Positions 17,275-26,106 of a stretch of 64,000 nt of DNA are shown piece by piece. The notes below the pieces were generated by a model. The model was not told where the DNA came from. It saw only the letters and a list, made by a program, of their open reading frames with translations, and searched no databases. Within the stretch, counting starts at the first letter, position 1, and each line of letters starts with the position of its first letter. A program made the translations under genes and the position numbers. Origin of the DNA: an uncultured Gammaproteobacteria bacterium (GTDB lineage Bacteria; Pseudomonadota; Gammaproteobacteria; Arenicellales; Poriferihabitantaceae); assembly GCA_937992195.1 (NCBI GenBank), contig CALKKV010000017.1, positions 1-64,000 of the forward strand. Reading direction: 5' to 3'.

Positions 17275-17775
17275 ATGACTCTGTCTACCGCGCCCCTTGG
17301 TGCAATTACCATAAGTCTTACACAGCAGTCGCTTACACTGAAGCGTAACGGCAGCGCTGACGAGCTGTTCTCAATTTCTGCGGCGGGCAATGGTGCGGGC
17401 GAACAAAATGGGAGTTTTTGCACACCGCGGGGACAACATATTATTCGTGCAAAGATTGGCAAAGACAGTCCAACGAATACCGTTTTTATTGGGCGCAGAC
17501 CGAGCGGTGAGATATACCATCCGAGTCTTCGCGCAGCAAATCCGAAGCGCGACTGGATTCTGACCCGGATCCTTTGGTTAAGCGGCTGTGAGCCTGGCAA
17601 GAATCGCCTGGGTTCTGTCGATACCATGCGCCGCTATGTGTATATTCATGGCACGCCTGATGATGTGGAGATGGGAAAGCCGGGCTCCCACGGATGTATT
17701 CGTATGCGCAATGAGGACGTGATTCGTCTGTTCGACCTGGTAGGTGTCGGCACCACGGTTACAATTTATGAGTAA
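17275..17775 (+). CDS. Cytoplasmic YkuD-domain protein, probable L,D-carboxypeptidase (ElsL-like)
   Basis: This 166-residue YkuD protein has no signal peptide. The active-site signature is IHGTP...GKPGSHGCIRMRNEDVIRLFDLV, with His and the catalytic Cys in SHGC near residue 140. Secreted L,D-transpeptidases cross-link peptidoglycan. Signal-less, short YkuD proteins such as Acinetobacter ElsL act in the cytoplasm as L,D-carboxypeptidases that trim recycled tetrapeptides. The gene overlaps nagZ, which encodes a recycling glycosidase, by 8 bp, which supports that role. The assignment as carboxypeptidase rather than transpeptidase is an inference. Confidence 0.8.
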   Translation: MTLSTAPLGAITISLTQQSLTLKRNGSADELFSISAAGNGAGEQNGSFCTPRGQHIIRAKIGKDSPTNTVFIGRRPSGEIYHPSLRAANPKRDWILTRILWLSGCEPGKNRLGSVDTMRRYVYIHGTPDDVEMGKPGSHGCIRMRNEDVIRLFDLVGVGTTVTIYE

Positions 17776-18799
17776 AACAATTCGATTGCCGCGCGGCCCG
17801 TTAATGGCTGACGTATCTGGCCTGACATTAACTGCTGAGGAAAGGATGTTTTTACAACACCCGGCGCTCGGTGCAATCATTCTATTCCGGCGAAACTTTG
17901 CGTCGCCCAAACAGCTTCATGACCTGGTTACAGAGATAAGAAAAATACGCTCCCCTTCTCTACTCATTGCTGTGGATCAGGAAGGCGGCAGAGTACAGCG
18001 ATTTCGCGATGAATTTGTGCGCTTACCTGCGCTGCAAGAACTCGGAAGCGATATTGATACCAATCCGGAACAAGCGATACAACGCGCCTTCAACGGCGCC
18101 AGATTGATGGCATTGGAATTAAGACAGTATGACATTGATTTCAGCTTTGCCCCTGTTCTGGATATTGCCAATCCGCAAAGTGAGATTATTGGAGACCGTG
18201 GATTTCACAGCCAGCCCAGACATATCGCGACCCTCGCCGAAGCTTATATCGCCGGCATGACAAGCGCTGGAATGCAGGCCACCGGCAAACACTTTCCCGG
18301 TCATGGCGGTGTAGCGGAAGATTCTCATCTTGAAACACCGGTTGATCCAAGAGATCTTGATGCATTACGAAAGCAAGATCTAATTCCCTACCAGCATCTT
18401 GGCAATCAAATTGCCGCCATTATGACGGCGCATATTTCCTTCCCCAATGTTGATTCAGCGCTGCCCACCTTTTCCTCGTTCTGGATTCAGCAGATTTTGC
18501 GAAAAGAAGTCGGGTTTGATGGCCTGGTATTTAGCGATGATCTAACAATGAAAGGCGCTGAATATGCTGGTATACCAATAGAACGCGCTGAAAAAGCGCT
18601 GGCCGCGGGTTGCGATATGATTCTGGTTTGCAATGATCCGGACAATGCACGACATATCGCTGAGCATCTGGGCGATCGTATTCAGGTGAACCAACCTCGG
18701 CTACAGCGCATGCAGGGCGGAAAAGCAGTTGCCAAAAAAAATGAAATTGTTGAGCTCACGGCGTCTCTAAAGATCCCAACCATAGCAGCTAGCGCCTAG
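17768..18799 (+). CDS. nagZ: Beta-N-acetylhexosaminidase (NagZ)
   Basis: This family-3 glycoside hydrolase removes N-acetylglucosamine from anhydromuropeptides in the cytoplasm during peptidoglycan recycling. I use the ATG at 17768 (343 residues), which overlaps the upstream stop. A start 24 bases earlier would add eight residues that do not match the family. Visible motifs are GAIILFRRNF, IAVDQEGGRVQRF, ATGKHFPGHGGVAEDSH with the His/Asp acid-base loop, and the nucleophile aspartate in FSDDLTMKGA. NagZ can generate the signal for AmpC beta-lactamase induction, but no ampR/ampC is seen here. Confidence 0.95.
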   Translation: MSKTIRLPRGPLMADVSGLTLTAEERMFLQHPALGAIILFRRNFASPKQLHDLVTEIRKIRSPSLLIAVDQEGGRVQRFRDEFVRLPALQELGSDIDTNPEQAIQRAFNGARLMALELRQYDIDFSFAPVLDIANPQSEIIGDRGFHSQPRHIATLAEAYIAGMTSAGMQATGKHFPGHGGVAEDSHLETPVDPRDLDALRKQDLIPYQHLGNQIAAIMTAHISFPNVDSALPTFSSFWIQQILRKEVGFDGLVFSDDLTMKGAEYAGIPIERAEKALAAGCDMILVCNDPDNARHIAEHLGDRIQVNQPRLQRMQGGKAVAKKNEIVELTASLKIPTIAASA

Positions 18800-18832
18800 C
18801 TGGCTATTTCCCCCCAACATTGCGCCTGCTGC

Positions 18833-19327
18833 TTATCGATAGAACAGTCTCTTATCGATAGTCATAGTCGACTTATTGATCCAGTAGCGGGTGGTACGAC
18901 CAACCGTACCGCGCAATAGTCCTTGCGGTTTTCCCTGCTCCATCGCGGGTAACAAGAGCGCTTGAAAGTGCACAACGTACTGCGCTTCGTTCTCACTAAA
19001 ACCAATTTTGTAATGCTGAAGTTGCTTCTCTTGTTCAGAGAGGTCTTCAATCTCATTGAAATCAGTTAACGCTTGCTGCCAGGCAGAAAGATAAACCGCA
19101 GGCACCATTGCGTTGTCTGCTTCAAGGCCGAGGAAATTGCTTTCCTCGGCGCTGCGACATTGATAGCCATGGTCTAAACCACAAGCATGGCGCTGTGATG
19201 CAAACTGCTTTGATGCTTTCAGTGCGTCGCTTTGCTCGGCAATCGACGCACAGGAAACGAAAAGTAGAGCAACAACGATCACGAGTTGCTCTAAGCGTCT
19301 ACTCAACTTTTGCAAAACCCAATGCAC
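18833..19327 (-). CDS. Secreted hypothetical protein
   Basis: I do not recognise a family. This 164-residue frame opens with GTG and has a signal-peptide-like stretch (LEQLVIVVALLFVSCASIAEQ) near residues 13-33. The Cys in VSCAS might instead mark a lipoprotein. Two further Cys (HACGLDHGYQCRS) could form a disulfide in the periplasm. The remainder is polar with mixed helix and strand character and ends in TRYWINKSTMTIDKRLFYR. It lies 31 bp downstream of the barrel/DUF4329 gene on the same strand and may share its transcript. The ribosome site is weak, so the start is uncertain. Confidence 0.6.
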   Translation of the reverse strand: MHWVLQKLSRRLEQLVIVVALLFVSCASIAEQSDALKASKQFASQRHACGLDHGYQCRSAEESNFLGLEADNAMVPAVYLSAWQQALTDFNEIEDLSEQEKQLQHYKIGFSENEAQYVVHFQALLLPAMEQGKPQGLLRGTVGRTTRYWINKSTMTIDKRLFYR

Positions 19328-19358
19328 TGTTCAACTCGTCCAATCAACAGACCTGGTA

Positions 19359-20831
19359 CTAGGGAGTCGTCGTATTTAAAGCACCTGGTCCACCTACAGT
19401 AACAATCGCACCAGTTCGTACGTTGTGAAACTTGAATTGCCCAGCTGGGGTACCCAAGTAGCCGTCCAGACCAAAAATGATATCCGAAATAATATCCTGC
19501 GGAGAGAAGTTTTCATTGTCAAAACGCGGGTCCGGACCACCGTGGGTATGATAGCTCGCAGTGGCGATGGCACCGCTAGGCGCTGCCGACTGCGGATTTG
19601 GCAGCGAAACACTGGCAAGTTCTCCAAGAATCGGTTCTAGCGAGGAAAAGGAACCATCGGCATTACGGAAGATATAGCCACCATGCTCTCTGTTTAATCG
19701 AACAGATTCAGGATTGATGCCGTTTAACACGTCAAACGCAGACTCTTCCTGGGTGTTAAAGCGCGGGCGACCATCAGAGCTACTGCCACCACCAGAGCTC
19801 AGTGCAACCGCTCCACCAACTGCAGCGGCGCCGATTAGCAAACCGTTTCTTGTGCTGTTTGACGGCGCCTCTTCTCCCTCAACTGTTTCTGTAGACTGGG
19901 TTTCTTCAGCATTAAATCGCGGCACAGAATTAATATTAAACGCCAGGTTAAACATCAGCCGGTTTTCATTAGCGTCTTCAAACAACGGGTTGCGACGATG
20001 CTCTAGCTGCATGCCAAAGCGCTTGCCACTGCGCAAAGCAGTTTGTAACCCTAAGCTCGTAAATGTCGCTTCGTTATCAGCACGAAGATAGTCAGCATTG
20101 AAATTAAAGCGACCAAATTGCATCGAACCACCGGTTGCAATGCCAGCTTTTTCATCACCTACAGAAACCTGCATTAATGACAAACTTGCCTTTCTTCCCC
20201 GCCAGTCAAAACCGCTGACTTCCCGGTCCAATAAATCATCAGACTTGACTACGGCACGGGTAAATCCCAGCTGGTTATTCTTACTTACCTTCCAACCCAA
20301 GTACGCACCATCGTATTTATAGTTTTGGCGCAAACCACCGTGGAAATGAAACGGATCAATATGGTTAAAGTTATTCACGATTGAGCTGGTGGTATCGCCT
20401 TCACCACTAAATCCCAGGAACGTGGTTCTGCCGAGGGAAACACCAAACTGATTGAATGTTTGGTCGTCAGCATCCGCCAGACCATAGTGCAACGTGTGAT
20501 TGGTAAACTGCTGATCTAGTGACAGCGTCGACCTTGCAACGGTATTGCCAGGCTCAGTAAAGCGTGTAAGCCAATCTCGGGAGTCATCGGCATCGAATTG
20601 ATACCAGAGGCCACCTTTAGACGCGCTATTTCCCTGTGCCGGGGACTCGAATGCAAGAAAACCCGAGGGTGAAATCGAGTCGGTAAAGGATTGTGCCGCC
20701 ATAATAGGTGAGGCGAATAAACTACAAACAGCCAGCGCGATCGATTGTTTTTTCAACGATGTTCCAAGGTTTTTCTTAAAGCGGCCGGTGCCCCTATTTT
20801 GCATCATGCAGTTTTCGATATTTTCGTTCAT
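19359..20831 (-). CDS. Outer-membrane barrel-like protein with C-terminal DUF4329-like domain
   Basis: The start at 20831 follows a strong GGGAGGAA site and gives 490 residues. A signal peptide (SIALAVCSLFASPIMAAQ) lies near residues 28-46. Residues of about 50-310 alternate polar and hydrophobic positions with many aromatics, like a beta-barrel or other beta-rich secreted domain. A Gly/Ala/Ser-rich linker (AAVGGAVALSSGGGSSS) follows. The last 125 residues, with ASYHTHGGPDPRFDNENFSPQDI and DGYLGTPAGQFKFHN, match my memory of DUF4329, a domain found at the ends of Rhs and secreted proteins. The His-x-His motif suggests a hydrolase or deamidase-like site, but its activity is unproven. Confidence 0.65.
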   Translation of the reverse strand: MNENIENCMMQNRGTGRFKKNLGTSLKKQSIALAVCSLFASPIMAAQSFTDSISPSGFLAFESPAQGNSASKGGLWYQFDADDSRDWLTRFTEPGNTVARSTLSLDQQFTNHTLHYGLADADDQTFNQFGVSLGRTTFLGFSGEGDTTSSIVNNFNHIDPFHFHGGLRQNYKYDGAYLGWKVSKNNQLGFTRAVVKSDDLLDREVSGFDWRGRKASLSLMQVSVGDEKAGIATGGSMQFGRFNFNADYLRADNEATFTSLGLQTALRSGKRFGMQLEHRRNPLFEDANENRLMFNLAFNINSVPRFNAEETQSTETVEGEEAPSNSTRNGLLIGAAAVGGAVALSSGGGSSSDGRPRFNTQEESAFDVLNGINPESVRLNREHGGYIFRNADGSFSSLEPILGELASVSLPNPQSAAPSGAIATASYHTHGGPDPRFDNENFSPQDIISDIIFGLDGYLGTPAGQFKFHNVRTGAIVTVGGPGALNTTTP

Positions 20832-20918
20832 GCGTACGGATTCCTCCCAAAAAATCATATTGGTAACTATTGTTACCAGTAATTGTAGACCGATATTCTG
20901 TACTCTGCATGAAAACTC

Positions 20919-23900
20919 TTACACCGAAATTGGCGTTGGCTCCTTAGGCTGGAATTTTTCTGCTGCATTTTCGTAAATCAACAGCAAAGATGGCACCAGG
21001 AACAACACCAACAAGGTGGCAAACGCCAACCCAAAGGCCATACTGGTCGCCATTGGAATCAAGAACTGCGCCTGCAGCGATGTTTCAAATAATAACGGTG
21101 TGAGTCCAGCTACAGTCGTCAAAGAGGTCAGCAAAACCGCCCGCAGCCGCTGACAGGCCGCCTCGATTACCGCTTCCCGCGCTTCTATACCCTTGATACG
21201 CAAATCCCGATAAAACACCACCAGAATAATTGAGTCATTGACGACGATGCCAGATAGCCCGAACAGACCAAACAAGGACAGTAATGTGAGATCAATTCCG
21301 AGCGCCACGTGGCCCCAAATCGCACCCACCGCCGCAAACGGAATAATAAACATAACAATGAGCGGCCATCCATATGAGCCGAATACCCAGGAAAGCACCA
21401 GATAGATCATGCTAAGCGCCAACACCAAACCGACTTTCATATCGCCAAGGGTTTCCTTTTGATCTTTCTGGCGACCGCCAAACCCAAAGGAAACACCGTG
21501 CTGACTGGCAAGCGCCGGCAGCAGCTCAGCCTCGAGATCTTTACGAATCGAATTGGTATTGGCGACTGCAGGGTCAACGCTGGCTGTAACCGTCACCGCC
21601 AGCCTGCCGTCTGAATGACGAATAGTTTCAAAGCCACGGGATAACTCGACCGTCGCCAAATTGCCGATGGTCTCCAGGTTTCCGCTCGGCAAAACGATAT
21701 CGATTTCAGACAGACTGGCAACCGAGTCGCGTTCATTTTCCGGCAGCAATAGTCGTACCTCGATATCATCGAAACCGTCAGAAAGCTCTTGAATTTTCAC
21801 GCCGTCATAAGCGGCGCGAAGCTGGGTCGAAACCGTATCGATACTCAATCCAAGCGCTTCCGCCACCGGCGTAAGCTTCAGCACCATCTGCTCTCTACCA
21901 TAGGGGGCGTCATCACCGATACCAGATACACCGGGTGTTTGGCGGAGCACGCCGGTGATTTCTTCAGCCACTGTTTTTACCTGCTGAATGCTGGCACCGA
22001 CGATGCGGATATCGAGATCGCTACCTGGAGGCCCGGCCCGTGGCTCAACCACGCTCATAAACTCTCTACCAGGAATCGGCGGTAACCGCTCTTTCCAAGC
22101 CTTAATTATGTCTCTATTTCGAACTTCACGCTTATCCGGATCCACCAGCTCGGCCCGCACGCTACCGAAATGGTCCCCTGTGCCGCCAGCGCCGTCGAGT
22201 GAACCATGTCGGCTAATCACCAGAGAAATAAACTCGGTCTCCAGCTCTTCCTCTGTCTCTCTGAGCGCCGTTTCCATTACCTTGAGATAGTCCTGTACGA
22301 CAGATGCAGGTGTCCCTGAGACAAATCCGACGTTAGCAAAAATTCGGTCCGCCTCTGCCGTGGGGAAAAACTGAAAGCCAATTCGACCCGACGCTGACCA
22401 GCCGACAGTCACCATCAACATCGCAATCGCCAACGCAATTGTCGTCCATCGATTATCGACCGCTATAGTAATCACCGGCCTGAACCTGAAATCCCGAAAA
22501 CGATTAAACCCACCATCGAGCTTTTGCCGAATCCGTGAGTCCGGTTTGTTTCCAAGCTTACGGAATGAGTGCGTAAGGTGACCCGGCATGATCAAGAAAC
22601 ACTCTATTAAAGAAGCAATAATCACGCAGATTACGACCACAGGAATCGCCTGCATAATCGTCCCAATGACACCGCCGACCAGCAGCAAGGGCATAAATGC
22701 CGCAATCGTGGTTAACGACGAAGAAAAGACCGGCCCGAGCATTCGTCTGGAGGCATTCTCGCCGGCATGCTCCCTTTCACCGATCTGGTATTGGCTCATC
22801 GCCTCTTCACCGACTACGATCGCGTCGTCGACAATAATGCCGAGCGCCATGATTAAACCAAACAGGCTGAGCATATTGATCGAACCGCCGACAGCATAAA
22901 GCACCGCCAGCGAAGCCATAAATGACACCGGAATGCCTACCGCCACCCAAAACGCAACCCGCCCATTCATAAACAAAAATAGAATGATCAGTACTAGCAA
23001 TAGACCACCAACGCCATTTTTCACCAGTAAACTTATCCGCCCCTGAAGTGCCTGCCAGCGCTCGTTGTAGGTCACCACTTCAACCCCTGGCGGCAAACCT
23101 GGCCGGGTATCTTCAATCCACTCATGCAAAATATTGGCGGCTTTGAGACTATCGCTGTTTTCAGTTCGACTAAGCGTTAGCTCAACAGCAGGCTTGCCCT
23201 GATAGCTGATTGAAACCTGTCCATCTCTCGGCTTTCGAGTAATCTCAGCCATATCACCCAATGCGACACGGCGACCATTTTGCTCAGCAACAACTGGGAT
23301 TGATTCAAACTCAAGCTCAGTTTCACGTCGTTCGCTAAAACGTAGCTGCCGGGATATCTCTCCCCTACCGATAATTCCCACCGGCACATCACGGGACCAG
23401 GCAGATACCCGCCTGCCAACGTCATCCAGAGACAAACCAAGCTCTCTTAAATTACGCGCCGGTACCTCAATCGCAATTTGCTCTTCGGGTAAACCATTGA
23501 TAAAAATTTTAGCGATTCCGCGACCGAGCAATTCCGCTTCAAACCGATTGACGAGTGGCCGCAGCTCTCCCACATTCTGGCCCCCGGTCACCAGCAGTCT
23601 GGCTACGGTTTCATAGCGAATCACCTGGGTTACCACCGGTTCCTCTGCATCCGTTGGCAAGTTTGTCACCTGATCAATCTGCTGCTTCACCTGATCAACC
23701 GCTTTGCTCATATCGGTCCCCTCAGCAAATTCCAGCGAAACCGATGACACTCCCTCGGCCGAGGTAGAGGTAATTTGCTTAACAAAATCAACTTCACGCA
23801 GGGATTGCTCCAGCGAAGTTGTGATGAGCTCTTCTACATCCTCTGCACTTGCACCACTCCAAACAACGCGCACGCTGGCATAGTCAATCGCAAAGGTTGG

Positions 23901-24059
23901 AAAGAATTGGGTGTTTAATTGACGAATCCCCCAGAAGCCAGCAAGCAGCATCATTACCATTAACAAATTGGCGGCTACCGGATGATTTGCAAAAATACCG
24001 ATGATGCCGCCGCGAGCGTCAAGCCCTGGCATTGCTGAGGATGGTGTGAATTTCGCCAC
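20919..24059 (-). CDS. RND efflux pump inner-membrane transporter (AcrB/HAE1-like)
   Basis: This 1046-residue transporter uses the proton gradient to export drugs or lipophilic compounds through the periplasm. It has the usual plan of TM1 (NHPVAANLLMVMMLLAGFWGI), a large periplasmic loop, TM2-6, TM7, a second loop and TM8-12. The TM4 proton-relay aspartates are in LGIIVDDAIVVGEE. TM10-12 include SLFGLFGLSGIVVNDSIILVVF and LTTVAGLTPLLFE. It shares one base with the stop of the upstream adaptor gene. No outer-membrane TolC-type gene is adjacent, so a shared TolC is likely. The substrate cannot be predicted. Confidence 0.94.
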   Translation of the reverse strand: MAKFTPSSAMPGLDARGGIIGIFANHPVAANLLMVMMLLAGFWGIRQLNTQFFPTFAIDYASVRVVWSGASAEDVEELITTSLEQSLREVDFVKQITSTSAEGVSSVSLEFAEGTDMSKAVDQVKQQIDQVTNLPTDAEEPVVTQVIRYETVARLLVTGGQNVGELRPLVNRFEAELLGRGIAKIFINGLPEEQIAIEVPARNLRELGLSLDDVGRRVSAWSRDVPVGIIGRGEISRQLRFSERRETELEFESIPVVAEQNGRRVALGDMAEITRKPRDGQVSISYQGKPAVELTLSRTENSDSLKAANILHEWIEDTRPGLPPGVEVVTYNERWQALQGRISLLVKNGVGGLLLVLIILFLFMNGRVAFWVAVGIPVSFMASLAVLYAVGGSINMLSLFGLIMALGIIVDDAIVVGEEAMSQYQIGEREHAGENASRRMLGPVFSSSLTTIAAFMPLLLVGGVIGTIMQAIPVVVICVIIASLIECFLIMPGHLTHSFRKLGNKPDSRIRQKLDGGFNRFRDFRFRPVITIAVDNRWTTIALAIAMLMVTVGWSASGRIGFQFFPTAEADRIFANVGFVSGTPASVVQDYLKVMETALRETEEELETEFISLVISRHGSLDGAGGTGDHFGSVRAELVDPDKREVRNRDIIKAWKERLPPIPGREFMSVVEPRAGPPGSDLDIRIVGASIQQVKTVAEEITGVLRQTPGVSGIGDDAPYGREQMVLKLTPVAEALGLSIDTVSTQLRAAYDGVKIQELSDGFDDIEVRLLLPENERDSVASLSEIDIVLPSGNLETIGNLATVELSRGFETIRHSDGRLAVTVTASVDPAVANTNSIRKDLEAELLPALASQHGVSFGFGGRQKDQKETLGDMKVGLVLALSMIYLVLSWVFGSYGWPLIVMFIIPFAAVGAIWGHVALGIDLTLLSLFGLFGLSGIVVNDSIILVVFYRDLRIKGIEAREAVIEAACQRLRAVLLTSLTTVAGLTPLLFETSLQAQFLIPMATSMAFGLAFATLLVLFLVPSLLLIYENAAEKFQPKEPTPISV

Positions 24060-25303
24060 TATTCAGCCTCCTGTTCGACGTCCACTTCGAGACCGTGGAT
24101 TGCCTGCGGTAATCGCGAGTTCAATACCAAATCGCCATCTTCAAATACATCTCCCGCGACCAACATTTGTAAACCGCGTTGATCGTCCAGAGACTGCCCC
24201 AGTCGCTGCACTGTCTGCGCCTGCAGGCTACCGTCGACGATTCGATACACCAGATTAGCGCCGTAAAGCGCATTGGGAGACAAGGCCACTGCATTTTCGA
24301 CTGCTGGCAGAGACAGACGCAGTTCTACCGTCTTGCCTAGCGCCGGTAAGGAGCTCGACTCCGAGCGGAAAAACGCATCCACCCCGCCCTGACCGCTCGC
24401 AACACTGGCTGCAAGCCGAACAAGGGTGAGCGGAATCTCTTTAGCGTTATCGACCATCCTGGCTTCAACGGCCTGATTGCTAGAGAGCGCTTTTCGAAGA
24501 TCGGCGACATACCGACTGGGCACCTGTGCTCTGATTTCCAGAGCCGCATCATCATAGACCCGCACCAGTTGTGTGGTCACAGCGGTACGATCTCCGGGCG
24601 ATACCATGACATTGACCACCCTGCCATCAAACGGCGCTTTCACTTCGGTCTTGAGAATATCCCGTTCCGACCCTTTCAGCACCGCTTTCGCTCTGTCGAC
24701 CCTCGCTTTCCACAGTTTCTGGCGGGAAGCAAAGTCAGCAATATCGAGCTTGCGCTGGGTCACTGCTAACTCCAGTCGTTGCACCTCTTGCAACGCGGAA
24801 TCCAAGGTCGCTTCTGTACCTGCACTGCTGCGCGCCAGCTTACTGGCTCGTTCCACAGCCTTATTGCTCAACTCAACCAGCTTTTGCTCATGTTTTAGCG
24901 CTACTTTATCGGTGTCGTAGCGACTGCGATCACTTTCTAGCTGAGCTTCAATCTCCGCAAGTTCCGCTCGACGCTGCAGAATATCAAGATTAATATCTGC
25001 CTGATCCAGCTGCACCAATACCTGTCCAGCTTCGACAGTATCTCCCTCGAGTACGTTGACCGCCAAAACATCCGACGAGATGCCGGCGGTTAATACCGTA
25101 TTTCGTGGTGCTTCAATCTGGCCAAACAGGGTTAGCCCCGGAGAAATCGAAGACTTGACGATTCGTTGCCCCGCAACCACAGGTAAAATTGTTGTAGGAG
25201 AAGCTTTTTCCGGCTTTTCCTTGGTGCGTTTCAAATAGAGATATCCTCCAACGCCAACGGCTAGGATCAACAGCGGTATAAGGATTTTGAAGAAACGCTT
25301 CAT
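24059..25303 (-). CDS. RND efflux periplasmic adaptor (membrane fusion protein)
   Basis: This 414-residue HlyD/AcrA-family adaptor links the RND transporter to an outer-membrane channel. An N-terminal membrane helix (FKILIPLLILAVGVGGYLYL) is followed by a lipoyl half-motif (VLEGDTVEAGQVLVQLDQADI). A long coiled-coil hairpin rich in Glu/Arg/Leu follows at about residues 110-200, then the second lipoyl half (KAPFDGRVVNVMVSPGDRT) and a beta-barrel. No lipobox Cys is seen, so anchoring is by the helix. It is the first gene of the pair with the transporter downstream. No regulator gene lies next to it. Confidence 0.93.
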   Translation of the reverse strand: MKRFFKILIPLLILAVGVGGYLYLKRTKEKPEKASPTTILPVVAGQRIVKSSISPGLTLFGQIEAPRNTVLTAGISSDVLAVNVLEGDTVEAGQVLVQLDQADINLDILQRRAELAEIEAQLESDRSRYDTDKVALKHEQKLVELSNKAVERASKLARSSAGTEATLDSALQEVQRLELAVTQRKLDIADFASRQKLWKARVDRAKAVLKGSERDILKTEVKAPFDGRVVNVMVSPGDRTAVTTQLVRVYDDAALEIRAQVPSRYVADLRKALSSNQAVEARMVDNAKEIPLTLVRLAASVASGQGGVDAFFRSESSSLPALGKTVELRLSLPAVENAVALSPNALYGANLVYRIVDGSLQAQTVQRLGQSLDDQRGLQMLVAGDVFEDGDLVLNSRLPQAIHGLEVDVEQEAE

Positions 25304-25452
25304 GCGTGAATAATTGGTAAAGAAAGTTGTTAGAGTGTGTCAGAGATTATAAGGTTTCACAGAGATAGAGATATCGCTGCGAAAGAACTTTACACACTTT
25401 TACAATGCGCGGATTCTATCCGTCTCATTCCACCAGGATAGCCTGATTAACA

Positions 25453-26097
25453 ATGCCCCCCAGAGAACACAGTGCGACGCTACATGCATACTTAGATGCG
25501 CACAAAGAAAACCCCAGGTTTGCCGTGGTCGGGCCGCTTTGTGCAATACATAAGCGATTTGCCGATCCGGTGATTTTTGTCGATGGCGGATCAATCAGAC
25601 GTGAAGGCAACGAAGGAATCTGCGTGGGCGACGGCGATTCGTCGACCATACCCATGGATATGCAGCTAGACCCGCAGAAAGATTTCTCTGATTTGTCATT
25701 TGCGCTCGACTTGCTTCCTGAAGGAGTAAAGGAGGTCACACTGGATGGCTTCCTAGGCGGGCGCAGAGATCACGAATTGTTTAATCTTGGCGAGGTGTTT
25801 CATTTCTTGTGTCGTCGTGATTCACCATGCGCTGTTTTTTTTGATCGCGAGATTGCTGCGGTTACCAAAGGCCGATGGCGGCTGGCCATCGACGGCCTGT
25901 TTAGCTTAATGGCCGTTGAAAAGTCTTGTGTAAACTTAAGCGGCGACTGCGAATACCAAATAAACCCTTCGCAGGAAGTTACCCCACTTTCCTCTTTTGG
26001 CTTAAGTAATATCGCAAACGGAGAGATTTCAATTGAAACGAATAACCCCATCTTTGTATTGTCAGAAAATATCCAAAGCGTACTACCTGTAGACTGA
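25453..26097 (+). CDS. Thiamin pyrophosphokinase-like protein
   Basis: This 214-residue protein shows the pattern of thiamin pyrophosphokinase. VIFVDGGSIRR is followed by ICVGDGDSS, which matches the GDxDS metal/ATP motif. DPQKDFSDLSFAL corresponds to the KDxTDxxxAL motif, and LDGFLGGRRDHELFNLGE to GxxGGRxDHxxxN. These enzymes transfer pyrophosphate from ATP to thiamin to make the cofactor TPP. The C-terminal thiamin-binding half is present but divergent. No thiamin transporter or biosynthesis gene is nearby. Its 3' end lies 9 bp from aroE, so the two are probably co-transcribed. A related pterin or nucleoside pyrophosphokinase remains possible. Confidence 0.65.
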   Translation: MPPREHSATLHAYLDAHKENPRFAVVGPLCAIHKRFADPVIFVDGGSIRREGNEGICVGDGDSSTIPMDMQLDPQKDFSDLSFALDLLPEGVKEVTLDGFLGGRRDHELFNLGEVFHFLCRRDSPCAVFFDREIAAVTKGRWRLAIDGLFSLMAVEKSCVNLSGDCEYQINPSQEVTPLSSFGLSNIANGEISIETNNPIFVLSENIQSVLPVD

Positions 26098-26106
26098 TCC
26101 AAACTT

